Of a stretch of 64,000 nucleotides of DNA, positions 19,126 to 28,110 are shown in pieces (the stretch's first letter is position 1; every line of letters starts with the position of its first letter). The notes beneath the pieces were generated by a model that was not told the DNA's origin, ran no database searches, and worked only from the letters and a program-made list of their open reading frames with translations. The DNA comes from Sulfurospirillum diekertiae. Lineage in GTDB: Bacteria; Campylobacterota; Campylobacteria; Campylobacterales; Sulfurospirillaceae. Where the stretch lies: contig NZ_CP039734.2 of the NCBI RefSeq assembly GCF_011769985.2, positions 310,001-374,000 on the forward strand. The letters are read 5' to 3'. A program made the translations under genes and the position numbers.

Positions 19126-19329
19126 TTGACTTATCCAGTCCATTTGGTGAATTGATGATTTCCCCAAAGTCCTAAAATAGGAATTATCTTATATATTTTG
19201 GTTATCTCATTAATCCGAAAAAATTTGTATAAAGAGATAATTTATGATATATCTTATAACTCTTATTTTGATTTGGATAAAATAAACATATAATTTTCTC
19301 ACAAAGTATTAACACAAGGCATATGTTCA
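19126..19329. promoter_or_regulatory. Probable promoter region of the defence operon
   Basis: A 204-base AT-rich gap without a gene. TTATCTC (19202-19208) and GAGATAA (19234-19240) form an inverted repeat that could be an operator, and TATAAT lies at 19289-19294, 35 bases before the methyltransferase ATG. The -35 match is weak. Confidence 0.35.
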
Positions 19330-21990
19330 ATGACTGTCGTAGAAATAGAAAATAATCTTCATAATCTAGTAGCGAATTTTGACAAAGAAAACTTCATCTT
19401 CGAGCTACTCTTAGCATACGGTATTCCAAAATCAACCATCAAACGACTGCAAGGAAGCGATCACGACAAGCTTACATCACATGGTGAACTTGTTATGAGA
19501 AAAAAGCTTTTTTTCAAAGTGACAGATAATGAACTACATGCCACGATAGATGAACTTAAATCTTCAAAAGAAGTTCTTAAACACTCATCAAGATTTGTTC
19601 TTGTAACAGACTATGAAACACTACTTGCCTATGATGTTAAGACAGAAGATAGCCTCGATATTGAACTCTTAAACATTATCAATCATTACGATTTTTTCTT
19701 GCCTCTCGCGGGGATGGAAAAGGCGACCTTTGCCGACGAAAATCCTGCCGATGTAAAAGCATCGCTCAAGATGGCAAAACTCTATGACGAGCTCCAAAAA
19801 AACAATGAATTTAAAACCAAAGAAGAGATACACGCACTGAATGTCTTTCTCACAAGGTTACTATTTTGCTACTTTGCTGAAGATACCAACATCTTTCCTG
19901 ACAATCTCTTCACCTCTTCACTCTCATCGCACACGCAAATAGACGGGAGCGATTTGGATGCTTACTTGCAAAGACTTTTTACCATTTTCAACACGCCAAA
20001 TACGAAAAGAGAGCCAAACACACCCGCATACCTAAACGCATTTCCTTATGTCAATGGCGGACTTTTTGCTTTACATGTAAAGCTTCCAACTTTCACAACT
20101 CGTTCACGCTCCCTCATGCTAGAAATCGGACAGTTAAAATGGTCACAGATAAACCCAGACATCTTCGGAAGTATGATACAAGCAGTCGTAACACCAGAGC
20201 ATCGTGGTGGAATGGGCATGCACTACACCTCTGTACCCAACATCATGAAAGTCATCGAACCTCTATTTTTAGATGAACTCTATGTCGAATTTGAAAAAAG
20301 CTATGAAAGCAAAACTAAACTCAAAGCTTTACGTGTAAGGCTCTCAAAACTCAAAATCTTTGACCCAGCGTGTGGAAGTGGCAACTTTCTCATCATCGCC
20401 TATAAGAAACTAAGAGAACTTGAGATGAGTATCTTGCAACGCATAGATAGCCTTAGTCGTGAGCGGAGTTTTGTCTTTAGCGAGATAAAACTAACCCAAT
20501 TTTACGGCATAGAACTAGACGACTTCGCCCATGAAGTTGCACTTCTTTCCCTTTGGCTAGCAGAGCATCAAATGAACTTAGAGTTTTACAAAGCATTTGG
20601 ACGAACAAGTCCTAGCTTACCGCTTCAAGATGGAGGCAATATCGTTCACGGTAATGCCACGAGATTGAATTGGGAAGAAGTTTGCCCGAAAAATGGGGGA
20701 GATGAGATATATATTTTGGGAAATCCGCCGTATTTGGGTTTTAGAAATTGGGATAATAAACAAAAAGAAGAAATGGAATTGGTTTTTAGTGAACTTGGAA
20801 ATGTTAAAAGACTGGATTATATAAGCTGTTGGTTTAAAAAAGCTACAGATTTTATTTATAAGATTAATTCAAAATATTCTTTTGTTTCAACAAATTCAAT
20901 ATCACAAGGAGAACAAGTATCTCTAATATGGCCATATATATTTGATAGCGAGCAAGAAATTTCGTTTGCACACCAATCTTTTAAATGGCAAAACAATGCA
21001 AAAGATAATGCTGGAGTAACCGTAGTTATCATTGGCATTAGAAATAAATCAGATAATAAAAAATATTTGTATCAAAATATGATAAAAAAGGTGGTATATA
21101 ACATTAATCCATATTTATTAGAAGGCAGTAATATTTATATAAAACAACGAAATACACCTATCTCAAATTTTCCAGAAATGGCTTTGGGCAGCAGTAGTAT
21201 AGATGGAGGTTTTTTGATATTAAGTCCAGAGGAAAGATGTGAATTTATTCAAGCGGATAGTAATTCAGAAAAATTTATAAAAAAATATATTGGTGGAAAT
21301 GATTTCTTGAACGGATTAACAAGATATTGTCTATGGATCGAAGATAGTCAAGTTGAAGAAGCGAATAAAATAACAAAAATAAAAGAAAGAATAGAAAAAT
21401 GTAAAGATTATAGATTAAGTGCAGGAAGAGATGCAAAAAAAGCAGCCGCAACTCCTCATAGATTTTTTTATAGAAAATATAAAGAAGAAATTTCTATGAT
21501 TTTACCATTCACAAGTTCTGAAAATCGAGATTATTTGCCTGTCGGTTTTGAAAAAGAAGGTACGATCATTAGTAATGGACTTTTTGTTATTTATGATTCA
21601 AGTATATTTATATTTGGTGTACTTAGCTCTAAGCTTCATAATCTATGGACAAAAGTTGTTTCTGGTAAACTTGAGTCAAGAATAAGATACTCCGTAAACT
21701 TAGTTTATAACAATTTCCCATTCCCAAATATCTCACAAAAACAAAAAAATGAAATTACCGAGCTTGTATTTGGCGTACTCGATGAGCGAGAAAAACACAG
21801 CCAAAAAACCCTAGCCCAGCTCTACGACCCCGACAAAATGCCAGAAGGCTTACGAAAAGCCCACCACGCCTTAGATAAAGCCATAGAACAATGCTATCGC
21901 CCCAAACCATTTGAAAGCGATGAAGAAAGACTCGAATACCTCTTTAAAATGTATGAAGAGATGGTGAGCATAGAGAGGAAGAAAAAATGA
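19330..21990 (+). CDS. N6-adenine DNA methyltransferase, YeeA/MmeI-like large type
   Basis: An 886-residue SAM-dependent methyltransferase. Motif I FDPACGSGNFLI is near residue 345 and motif IV GNPPY near 463, as in N6-adenine enzymes. The N-terminal 300 residues lack the PD-(D/E)xK pattern of a type IIL nuclease, so cleavage must come from other genes. The region after motif IV is the likely target recognition domain. It is much richer in A+T (20700-21740) than the gene's two ends, suggesting exchange of that module. The stop overlaps the next ATG (ATGA). A TTTACATGTAAA copy at 20070 is read Leu-His-Val-Lys. Likely the modification arm of the operon. Confidence 0.9.
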   Translation: MTVVEIENNLHNLVANFDKENFIFELLLAYGIPKSTIKRLQGSDHDKLTSHGELVMRKKLFFKVTDNELHATIDELKSSKEVLKHSSRFVLVTDYETLLAYDVKTEDSLDIELLNIINHYDFFLPLAGMEKATFADENPADVKASLKMAKLYDELQKNNEFKTKEEIHALNVFLTRLLFCYFAEDTNIFPDNLFTSSLSSHTQIDGSDLDAYLQRLFTIFNTPNTKREPNTPAYLNAFPYVNGGLFALHVKLPTFTTRSRSLMLEIGQLKWSQINPDIFGSMIQAVVTPEHRGGMGMHYTSVPNIMKVIEPLFLDELYVEFEKSYESKTKLKALRVRLSKLKIFDPACGSGNFLIIAYKKLRELEMSILQRIDSLSRERSFVFSEIKLTQFYGIELDDFAHEVALLSLWLAEHQMNLEFYKAFGRTSPSLPLQDGGNIVHGNATRLNWEEVCPKNGGDEIYILGNPPYLGFRNWDNKQKEEMELVFSELGNVKRLDYISCWFKKATDFIYKINSKYSFVSTNSISQGEQVSLIWPYIFDSEQEISFAHQSFKWQNNAKDNAGVTVVIIGIRNKSDNKKYLYQNMIKKVVYNINPYLLEGSNIYIKQRNTPISNFPEMALGSSSIDGGFLILSPEERCEFIQADSNSEKFIKKYIGGNDFLNGLTRYCLWIEDSQVEEANKITKIKERIEKCKDYRLSAGRDAKKAAATPHRFFYRKYKEEISMILPFTSSENRDYLPVGFEKEGTIISNGLFVIYDSSIFIFGVLSSKLHNLWTKVVSGKLESRIRYSVNLVYNNFPFPNISQKQKNEITELVFGVLDEREKHSQKTLAQLYDPDKMPEGLRKAHHALDKAIEQCYRPKPFESDEERLEYLFKMYEEMVSIERKKK

Positions 21991-24179
21991 TTACTTCCAT
22001 AAAATTAAAAAGTGTTGCTAGTTATACGCATGAAAGAACACTCAATACAGATAAAAAAATAAACCTTGTCTATGGACTGAACGGAACGGGAAAAACAACT
22101 TTTTCAAATTTTTTAAAAGATAAAAACAATAGTAAATTTAGTGATTGTTCAATCTCTGGTGGAGAAACAGCAAAAATACTTGTATATAATCAGGAGTTTA
22201 TTGATGAAAATTTTTATGAAAAAGATGATTTAAAAGGTGTCTTTACAATATCAGAGCCAAATGTTATAGCTGAAGAAAATGTAAAAAATGCAAAAGCTGA
22301 AATTGAAAAATTAGAAACTCAAGAAAAAGCAAAAAAGACGGAATTGGATGAAATAAATGGAGCTAATGGCAAGAAAAAAAAGAAATTGTCAGAATCCACT
22401 GAAAAAATATGGAACATTAAAACAACTTTTAGTGGCGGGGATAGAATCTTAGATTACTGCCTAGAAGGTGTTAAGGGTAGTAAAGATGTACTATTTAATC
22501 ATATTAAATCATTAGCAAAGCCCTTGATTAAACCTGCAAAAATAACAGATGATTTAAAAAAGGAGATTTCAAAAATTGAAGGTGATGATGCTATCAATTT
22601 AGATACTCTCCAGAAAATTGTTTTAAATGGTGTAATTGAAATTGAAAACAACAGTATTTTTGATGAAGTTATTGTAGGAAATAAAAATAGTACAGTTGCA
22701 AATTTAATAGGAACATTTCAAAATTCTGATTGGGTGAAACTGGGTCTAGGTTATTTACCGAATGAGATAAACGAAACTGTAAATTGCCCATTTTGTCAAC
22801 AAAAAACAGTTACAAAGAATTTAGCTGATGAGATAAAAAATTATTTTGATAAAACTTACGAGGATAAGATTGATTTACTAAAAGGATTAAAATCTCAATA
22901 TCAGACAATAAAAAATACTATGTCAGCTATAGATTCATTTTTAGTTAATGATTATGCAAATGCCGTAAAAATAGAACTTGAAAGCTTACACACAAAATTA
23001 CTTACAGTTTTATCCAAAAACATAACTACTATCGAAAATAAAATAAAACTTCCAAGCAATAAAGTGACTCTTCAAAGTTCTAGCCAAGCATTGAAAGATT
23101 TTAATGAACTCGTAGAAAAAATCAATCAAGAAATTACAGAACACAATCAAAAAATAAAAAATAAAAAAACGGTAAAAGACAGCATTAAAAAAGAGTTTTG
23201 GGAAATAATGCGATGGGAATATGATGTATATATTTCAGCTTATGTAAATGATTTGAAAGATTTGGAAAAAGAAGAAGCAAAAATAAATATAGTACTTCAA
23301 AAAACCCAAGATGATATAAAAACCCAAAGAGATATTATCAAGGAAAATCAAGACAAAACAATCAATATTGAAAAAGCTATAGAATCAATTAATTATCAAT
23401 TAGCGTTGCTAGGACTGCATGGTTTTGAGATAAAGCCTTTTGAAGATAAGTTTTACAGAATTGTAAGAGAGAATGAAAGTAAGCCAGAGTTTAAATCGTT
23501 AAGTGAAGGCGAAAAAATGATTATAAGTTTTCTTTACTTTGTGGAACTTTGCAAAGGTAAAGAGAATGAAACAGAAGAGATTCAAAATAAAATAATTGTA
23601 ATAGATGACCCTATATCTAGCTTATCTCATAACTATATTTTTAATATTGCTCAACTAATCAAAAAAGAATTTTTTGAGAGTGCAAATTATTTGCAAACTT
23701 TTGTCTTAACACATAGCATGTATTTTTTTCATGAGCTTGTTCATTATTTTCAATACAAAAAAGCAAATGAAATTAAGTTATTTAGAATTATAAGAACAGC
23801 AGATAAATCATCGTTGATATTAGCAATGGATAAAAACGAGATACAAAATGATTATCAGGCTTATTGGCAGATTTTAAAAGATCATGAAAGCGGAAATGCT
23901 CATGACAATATTTTGGCAAATGCTATGCGAAATATACTTGAGAATTTTTTTGGATTTATTGATAATGAAAAGATGGATAAATCAGTAAGCAAACTTGATT
24001 CTATAAAATATGGTGCATTTTTAAGATACATTAATAGAGAGTCTCATTCAGATCAAATAAATATTTCTGATGTAAAAGAGATTGATGTGAGTTTGTTTAA
24101 AGAAGCATTTAAAACAATATTTGAAGAATCTGGCAATATTAAACATTATAATAAGATGATGGATGTTGAAAATGATTGA
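21987..24179 (+). CDS. AAA_13-type ABC/SMC-like ATPase with long coiled coil
   Basis: A 730-residue protein. Walker A GLNGTGKT at 30-37, ABC signature LSEGEK at 505-510, Walker B IIVIDD at 536-541 and an H-loop His in VLTHSMYFF. Between them is a long charged coiled coil with a CPFC pair at 267-270. The architecture matches AAA_13 proteins and recalls RloC, an anticodon nuclease with an ABC ATPase head and CxxC zinc hook found near restriction systems. The C-terminal block RYINRESHSD is the place to look for a nuclease-like site, but I cannot assign one. It overlaps both neighbours, so it is co-expressed with them. Confidence 0.82.
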   Translation: MITSIKLKSVASYTHERTLNTDKKINLVYGLNGTGKTTFSNFLKDKNNSKFSDCSISGGETAKILVYNQEFIDENFYEKDDLKGVFTISEPNVIAEENVKNAKAEIEKLETQEKAKKTELDEINGANGKKKKKLSESTEKIWNIKTTFSGGDRILDYCLEGVKGSKDVLFNHIKSLAKPLIKPAKITDDLKKEISKIEGDDAINLDTLQKIVLNGVIEIENNSIFDEVIVGNKNSTVANLIGTFQNSDWVKLGLGYLPNEINETVNCPFCQQKTVTKNLADEIKNYFDKTYEDKIDLLKGLKSQYQTIKNTMSAIDSFLVNDYANAVKIELESLHTKLLTVLSKNITTIENKIKLPSNKVTLQSSSQALKDFNELVEKINQEITEHNQKIKNKKTVKDSIKKEFWEIMRWEYDVYISAYVNDLKDLEKEEAKINIVLQKTQDDIKTQRDIIKENQDKTINIEKAIESINYQLALLGLHGFEIKPFEDKFYRIVRENESKPEFKSLSEGEKMIISFLYFVELCKGKENETEEIQNKIIVIDDPISSLSHNYIFNIAQLIKKEFFESANYLQTFVLTHSMYFFHELVHYFQYKKANEIKLFRIIRTADKSSLILAMDKNEIQNDYQAYWQILKDHESGNAHDNILANAMRNILENFFGFIDNEKMDKSVSKLDSIKYGAFLRYINRESHSDQINISDVKEIDVSLFKEAFKTIFEESGNIKHYNKMMDVEND

Positions 24180-26580
24180 TTATGACTTCTCAACATTAAA
24201 TGATAAAGAGTTTGAAAATTTATCTGTAGATTTAATTTCAAAAGATAGAGATAAAAGATTTGAGCGATTTAAAGCTGGAAAAGATGGTGGAATTGATGGA
24301 AGGTTTTATCATGATAATGGTTTACAGGAAATAGTTCAATGTAAGCATTATTTAAAAACTGGTTTTAGTGGATTGATAACTTCATTAAACAAGAAAAATG
24401 ATAAAGGCATCAATGAGATTGAAAAAGTTAAAAATCTAAATGCATCAAACTATATTTTTGTAACATCGTTACCATTATCTGCTGAAAACAAAAAAACAAT
24501 CAAAGAGCTTTTTGACCCATACATAAAAAATGACAATGATATTTATGGGCGAGAAGATTTAAATCAAATACTTGGGAATCATCCAGATATTGAAAAAAAA
24601 TACTATAAACTTTGGCTTAGTAGTACCGTTGTATTGGATAGAATCATTAATAATGCTATTGAAAGTAGAAGCGAGTTTTTACTTGAACATATAAAAGAAA
24701 AATCAAAATACTATGCTGTAACTGAAAATCATCAAAAAGCTATAGATAAACTTGAAGAGTCTCATATAATTATTATTGCAGGTGAACCAGGAATCGGTAA
24801 GACTACATTAGCGGAACATTTGGCTTTGTGGTACATCGAACAAAATTTTAAATTTTATGATATAGAAAACTCTATCAATGAAGCAGAAAGCATTTTTAAA
24901 AAGGATGAAAAGCAACTATTTTATTTTGATGATTTTTTAGGTGCAAACTATCTAAACGCAATAGAAGATAAAAAAGATTCTCATATCGTTAAATTTATGG
25001 ATAGAATAAAAAAAGATAAAACAAAACGATTTATTCTTACTAGTCGAACAAATATTTTTAATCAAGGCTTGGCACTTAGTGATACTTTTAAAAGTAAAAA
25101 TATAGAAAATGAAGAGTTCATCATAAAAATTGAATCTTTAAAAGATATTGATAAAGCACATATCCTTTACAATCATATTTGGAATAGTGATTTGAATGAA
25201 GAATTTATTGATGAGATTTATGTGAATAAAAGATACAAAGAAATCATCAAGCATAAAAATTTTAACCCTCGTTTGATAGATTTTATTACTGATATTAAAA
25301 AGATACAACTAGGGCAAATCGAAGCCAAAAATTATTGGGACTATGTAGTTGATAAGTTGAATAATCCACAAGATGTATGGCAGAAAGCTTTTGATAAAGA
25401 TAGTGATGAATTTAATCGTATAATAGTCATACTAACTGTTTTTAATGGTAATAGAATAGAGGAAGATAAACTTAGAAATTCTTATAACAGATATGTTGAA
25501 TTGGCAGGATTAACTAACAATTCTCACACATCAAAAGATTTTGACAGTGTCGTCAAAGAAGTTGTCAAATATTTTTTAAATAGAAATTTTAAATTTTATA
25601 TTGAAGGACGAGAGTATATACCTTTCATTCATAATAAAGATGAAGCAATACAAATAATTGAATATAATCTTTTTAATCCTTCAATTGCTGATTATATCTT
25701 AAATAAATATAAGAATAATCAAAAAGTTTTGATTGATATTTTCAAGTCTCTTCAAACCTTTAAAGCACTAGCAACAATGGTTAGCCTATATTTCAAAGAT
25801 TATATGAAACATGCATTATATAAAGAGATTTTAGGTTCTATCGACTATAGTGAAAATACAAATATAGACTTTTTAGTTAAATTAATTCATATGATTTATA
25901 ATGAATTTGAAGAAGGAACATTAACAGAAAATGAAAAATTAAATTTTGAAAATAAGATACATAGTATTATGAAAATAATAAGTATGAAAAAAGAAAATAT
26001 TGAAAGCAGTAATGTATTGTTATTGATACAAACGATTTCTTATCCTGATTATAAAAAAAATATTGAAATTTCTGTTGATTTGTTTTATAAAATTATTGAA
26101 TCTATCGATGGCGAATACCAAAGTGATATGAGGGAGTTAATATATTTTATTGAAAACAATCAATCTTTATTAGATTTAAAATCTAAACATCTCCTTGAGA
26201 TTTTACAAAATAAGTTAGAAAAGTACATAGTATCCAATATTGAATCAGTTTCTTTAAAAGAAAATAGTATCAAAAAAATAGAAAATATAATTAGAGATGA
26301 TATAAAAAATCAAACTGATGATCTTTTCCAAGAGCTAGTTAGTAATCTTGGACTCAATCATGATAATTTATACTTTGACAAGAAAAGAACTAATGCTTTG
26401 AAGGAAAGTTTGCAGAATGCAAGTATTGAGAATATTGTAGATGAGCTTGGTTCTAAACTGTTTAAAGAAAAATTTGAAACTCAAAAATATTCAATGATTG
26501 AAGATGGAGAGAAGCGAGATTCTGCAATTGATGCGAATATAGAGAATGATACTAAAATTGATGATTTATTTCAGAGGTAA
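24163..26580 (+). CDS. Restriction endonuclease-like domain fused to STAND NTPase (nSTAND3 type)
   Basis: An 805-residue two-part protein. Residues about 1-130 form a PD-(D/E)xK nuclease of Mrr type: GGID (Asp45) and QCK (Gln59, Lys61). Residues about 180-400 form a P-loop NTPase with Walker A GEPGIGKT at 207-214 and Walker B FYFDDF near 253, as in nSTAND3 ATPases. The long C-terminal half is helical and probably senses a trigger. STAND-nuclease fusions such as Avs proteins are phage sensors that degrade DNA when activated. Start candidates are ATG 24163 and ATG 24172, both overlapping the preceding gene. Very AT-rich. Confidence 0.85.
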   Translation: MLKMIDYDFSTLNDKEFENLSVDLISKDRDKRFERFKAGKDGGIDGRFYHDNGLQEIVQCKHYLKTGFSGLITSLNKKNDKGINEIEKVKNLNASNYIFVTSLPLSAENKKTIKELFDPYIKNDNDIYGREDLNQILGNHPDIEKKYYKLWLSSTVVLDRIINNAIESRSEFLLEHIKEKSKYYAVTENHQKAIDKLEESHIIIIAGEPGIGKTTLAEHLALWYIEQNFKFYDIENSINEAESIFKKDEKQLFYFDDFLGANYLNAIEDKKDSHIVKFMDRIKKDKTKRFILTSRTNIFNQGLALSDTFKSKNIENEEFIIKIESLKDIDKAHILYNHIWNSDLNEEFIDEIYVNKRYKEIIKHKNFNPRLIDFITDIKKIQLGQIEAKNYWDYVVDKLNNPQDVWQKAFDKDSDEFNRIIVILTVFNGNRIEEDKLRNSYNRYVELAGLTNNSHTSKDFDSVVKEVVKYFLNRNFKFYIEGREYIPFIHNKDEAIQIIEYNLFNPSIADYILNKYKNNQKVLIDIFKSLQTFKALATMVSLYFKDYMKHALYKEILGSIDYSENTNIDFLVKLIHMIYNEFEEGTLTENEKLNFENKIHSIMKIISMKKENIESSNVLLLIQTISYPDYKKNIEISVDLFYKIIESIDGEYQSDMRELIYFIENNQSLLDLKSKHLLEILQNKLEKYIVSNIESVSLKENSIKKIENIIRDDIKNQTDDLFQELVSNLGLNHDNLYFDKKRTNALKESLQNASIENIVDELGSKLFKEKFETQKYSMIEDGEKRDSAIDANIENDTKIDDLFQR

Positions 26581-26587
26581 GATAAAA

Positions 26588-26866
26588 ATGAAAAACACAA
26601 CTATCGACATCCTTTCAAGTAAAATACACATTATCTGTAGGTTTCAAGTGATGTTATATAGAGGTTTGGCAGAGCTTTTTGGAAGAGATGTAAAAACTAT
26701 AGGAAAGCATATCGGTAATGTTTTTGATGATGGTGAACTTGAAAAGGTTTCAGTTATTGCAAATTTTGCGACAACTTCGACTGAATTTAAAAGATTTTGG
26801 CAAAAAGTGGTTCGCTTTTTCAAAGTTGAGATAGAAGCTTTGGAAATTTTGGGGAGGTTAATATGA
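26588..26866 (+). pseudogene. RhuM-family remnant
   Basis: About 92 residues from ATG 26588. The middle block LAELFGRDVKTIGKHIGNVF followed by GELEKVSVIANFATT matches the N-terminal HTH-like part of RhuM (virulence RhuM/Fic-associated) proteins. The usual residues before it and the roughly 200 residues after it are missing or replaced, so this looks like a decayed or truncated copy. Its stop overlaps the Fic start (ATGA), so it may persist as a leader cistron. RhuM-like genes often neighbour Fic/Doc genes in defence islands. Confidence 0.6.
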
Positions 26867-27999
26867 ACATAAAAGATTTTAAATCAGGTACGCTGAGACA
26901 AGAGTATCAATATAAAAGTTTTTTGCCAGAATTTATCAATCATACTTTTACATGGGATGACCCTCAAATCAACACTATGCTTGAAAATGCAACTAGAGCA
27001 CTTGGGGAACTTAACGCTTTTACGAGGATCGTACCCAATGTAGATATGTTTATACAGATGCATATCACAAAAGAAGCGAATACATCAAGTAAGATAGAGG
27101 GCACAAAAACAGAAATGGATGAAGTGCTTATTGCAAAAGAGCAGATCAATCCTGAAAAAAGAGATGACTGGCAAGAGGTACGAAACTATATTGATGCTAT
27201 GAATAGTGCTATCAAAGAGCTTGAAACTTTACCTATCTCAAATCGTCTTATCAAAAACATTCATGCAATTTTGCTCAATAGCGTAAGAGGTGAAGCAAAA
27301 CAACCGGGTGAATTTAGAAGATCTCAAAACTGGATAGGCGGTGCTAGTTTGGCAACAGCTTATTATATTCCCCCTCATCACAATGAAGTTGGGGAACTCA
27401 TGAGTGATTTGGAGAAATTTTTGCACAACGAAGAGATATTTGTGCCACATCTTATAAAAATAGCAATTGCTCACTATCAGTTTGAGACGATCCACCCATT
27501 TTTGGATGGAAATGGGCGTATTGGCAGATTACTCATAACACTGTATTTAGTGAGTAAAGGATTACTTAGAAAACCATCTTTGTATCTCTCTGATTTTATC
27601 GAAAAAAATAAATCAGCTTACTATGAAGCACTGACAAAAGTAAGAACAGATAATGATTTGATTCATTGGATAAAGTTTTTTCTTGAAGCAGTGATTGTGA
27701 CTGCCAATAATGGCGTACAAACGTTTCAAAATATTCTGACTCTCAAACAAGAGATGGATGCACTTATAGTAGGATTTGGTAAAAAGGCACACAACGCGAG
27801 CAAGTTAATAGAATTTTTATATCAAAGACCTATTATCTCAATTAGTGAAATCATAGAGCCTTTGGAGATTAGCAAACCTACGGCAAATACTTTAGTCAAA
27901 GAGTTTGAGGCCAAGGGTATTTTAAAAGAAATTACAGGGTATGAGAGAAACAAACTATTTGTATTTGATAGGTATTTGACAATATATAGTAAAAATTAA
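26863..27999 (+). CDS. Fic family protein (class II, N-terminal inhibitory motif)
   Basis: A 378-residue predicted AMP-transferase. The catalytic Fic loop HPFLDGNGRIGR lies at 211-222 and the flap region is normal. The inhibitory motif (S/T)xxxE(G/N) is seen as SSKIEG at 75-80, placing it in class II, where the same chain holds the enzyme off. The C-terminal ~80 residues look like a winged helix (SISEIIEPLEISKPTANTLVKEF). It is the last gene of the tightly overlapping run that starts at the methyltransferase. Target proteins are unknown. Confidence 0.92.
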   Translation: MNIKDFKSGTLRQEYQYKSFLPEFINHTFTWDDPQINTMLENATRALGELNAFTRIVPNVDMFIQMHITKEANTSSKIEGTKTEMDEVLIAKEQINPEKRDDWQEVRNYIDAMNSAIKELETLPISNRLIKNIHAILLNSVRGEAKQPGEFRRSQNWIGGASLATAYYIPPHHNEVGELMSDLEKFLHNEEIFVPHLIKIAIAHYQFETIHPFLDGNGRIGRLLITLYLVSKGLLRKPSLYLSDFIEKNKSAYYEALTKVRTDNDLIHWIKFFLEAVIVTANNGVQTFQNILTLKQEMDALIVGFGKKAHNASKLIEFLYQRPIISISEIIEPLEISKPTANTLVKEFEAKGILKEITGYERNKLFVFDRYLTIYSKN

Positions 28000-28004
28000 A
28001 GTCA

Positions 28005-28079
28005 TAAATTTTACTAAGAGAATTTTATAGTTAAAGTTAGGATCCTAAATTTTACTAAGAGAATTTTATAGTTAAAGTT
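28005..28079. repeat. Two 34-bp direct repeats between Fic and helicase genes
   Basis: 28005-28038 and 28046-28079 are identical 34-base units (TAAATTTTACTAAGAG at their start) separated by 7 bases containing GGATCC. They fill the gap between the Fic stop and the helicase gene, 32 bases before its ATG. They could be paired operators controlling the helicase-nuclease half. Confidence 0.85.
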
Positions 28080-28110
28080 CAAGCCAATTTTTTGAATTAG
28101 AGAGGGATGA

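Noticed and set aside
19330-21990. Single-chain type IIL restriction-modification enzyme (MmeI type)
   Set aside because: The N-terminus has no visible PD-(D/E)xK nuclease pattern; nuclease domains are in separate genes.
21987-24179. Firm call as RloC anticodon nuclease
   Set aside because: ATPase head, coiled coil and CPFC are present, but I cannot place the Arg-Glu-His nuclease triad, and AAA_13 proteins of other roles share these features.
28005-28079. CRISPR array
   Set aside because: Two units with a 7-base gap are tandem repeats, not repeat-spacer units.
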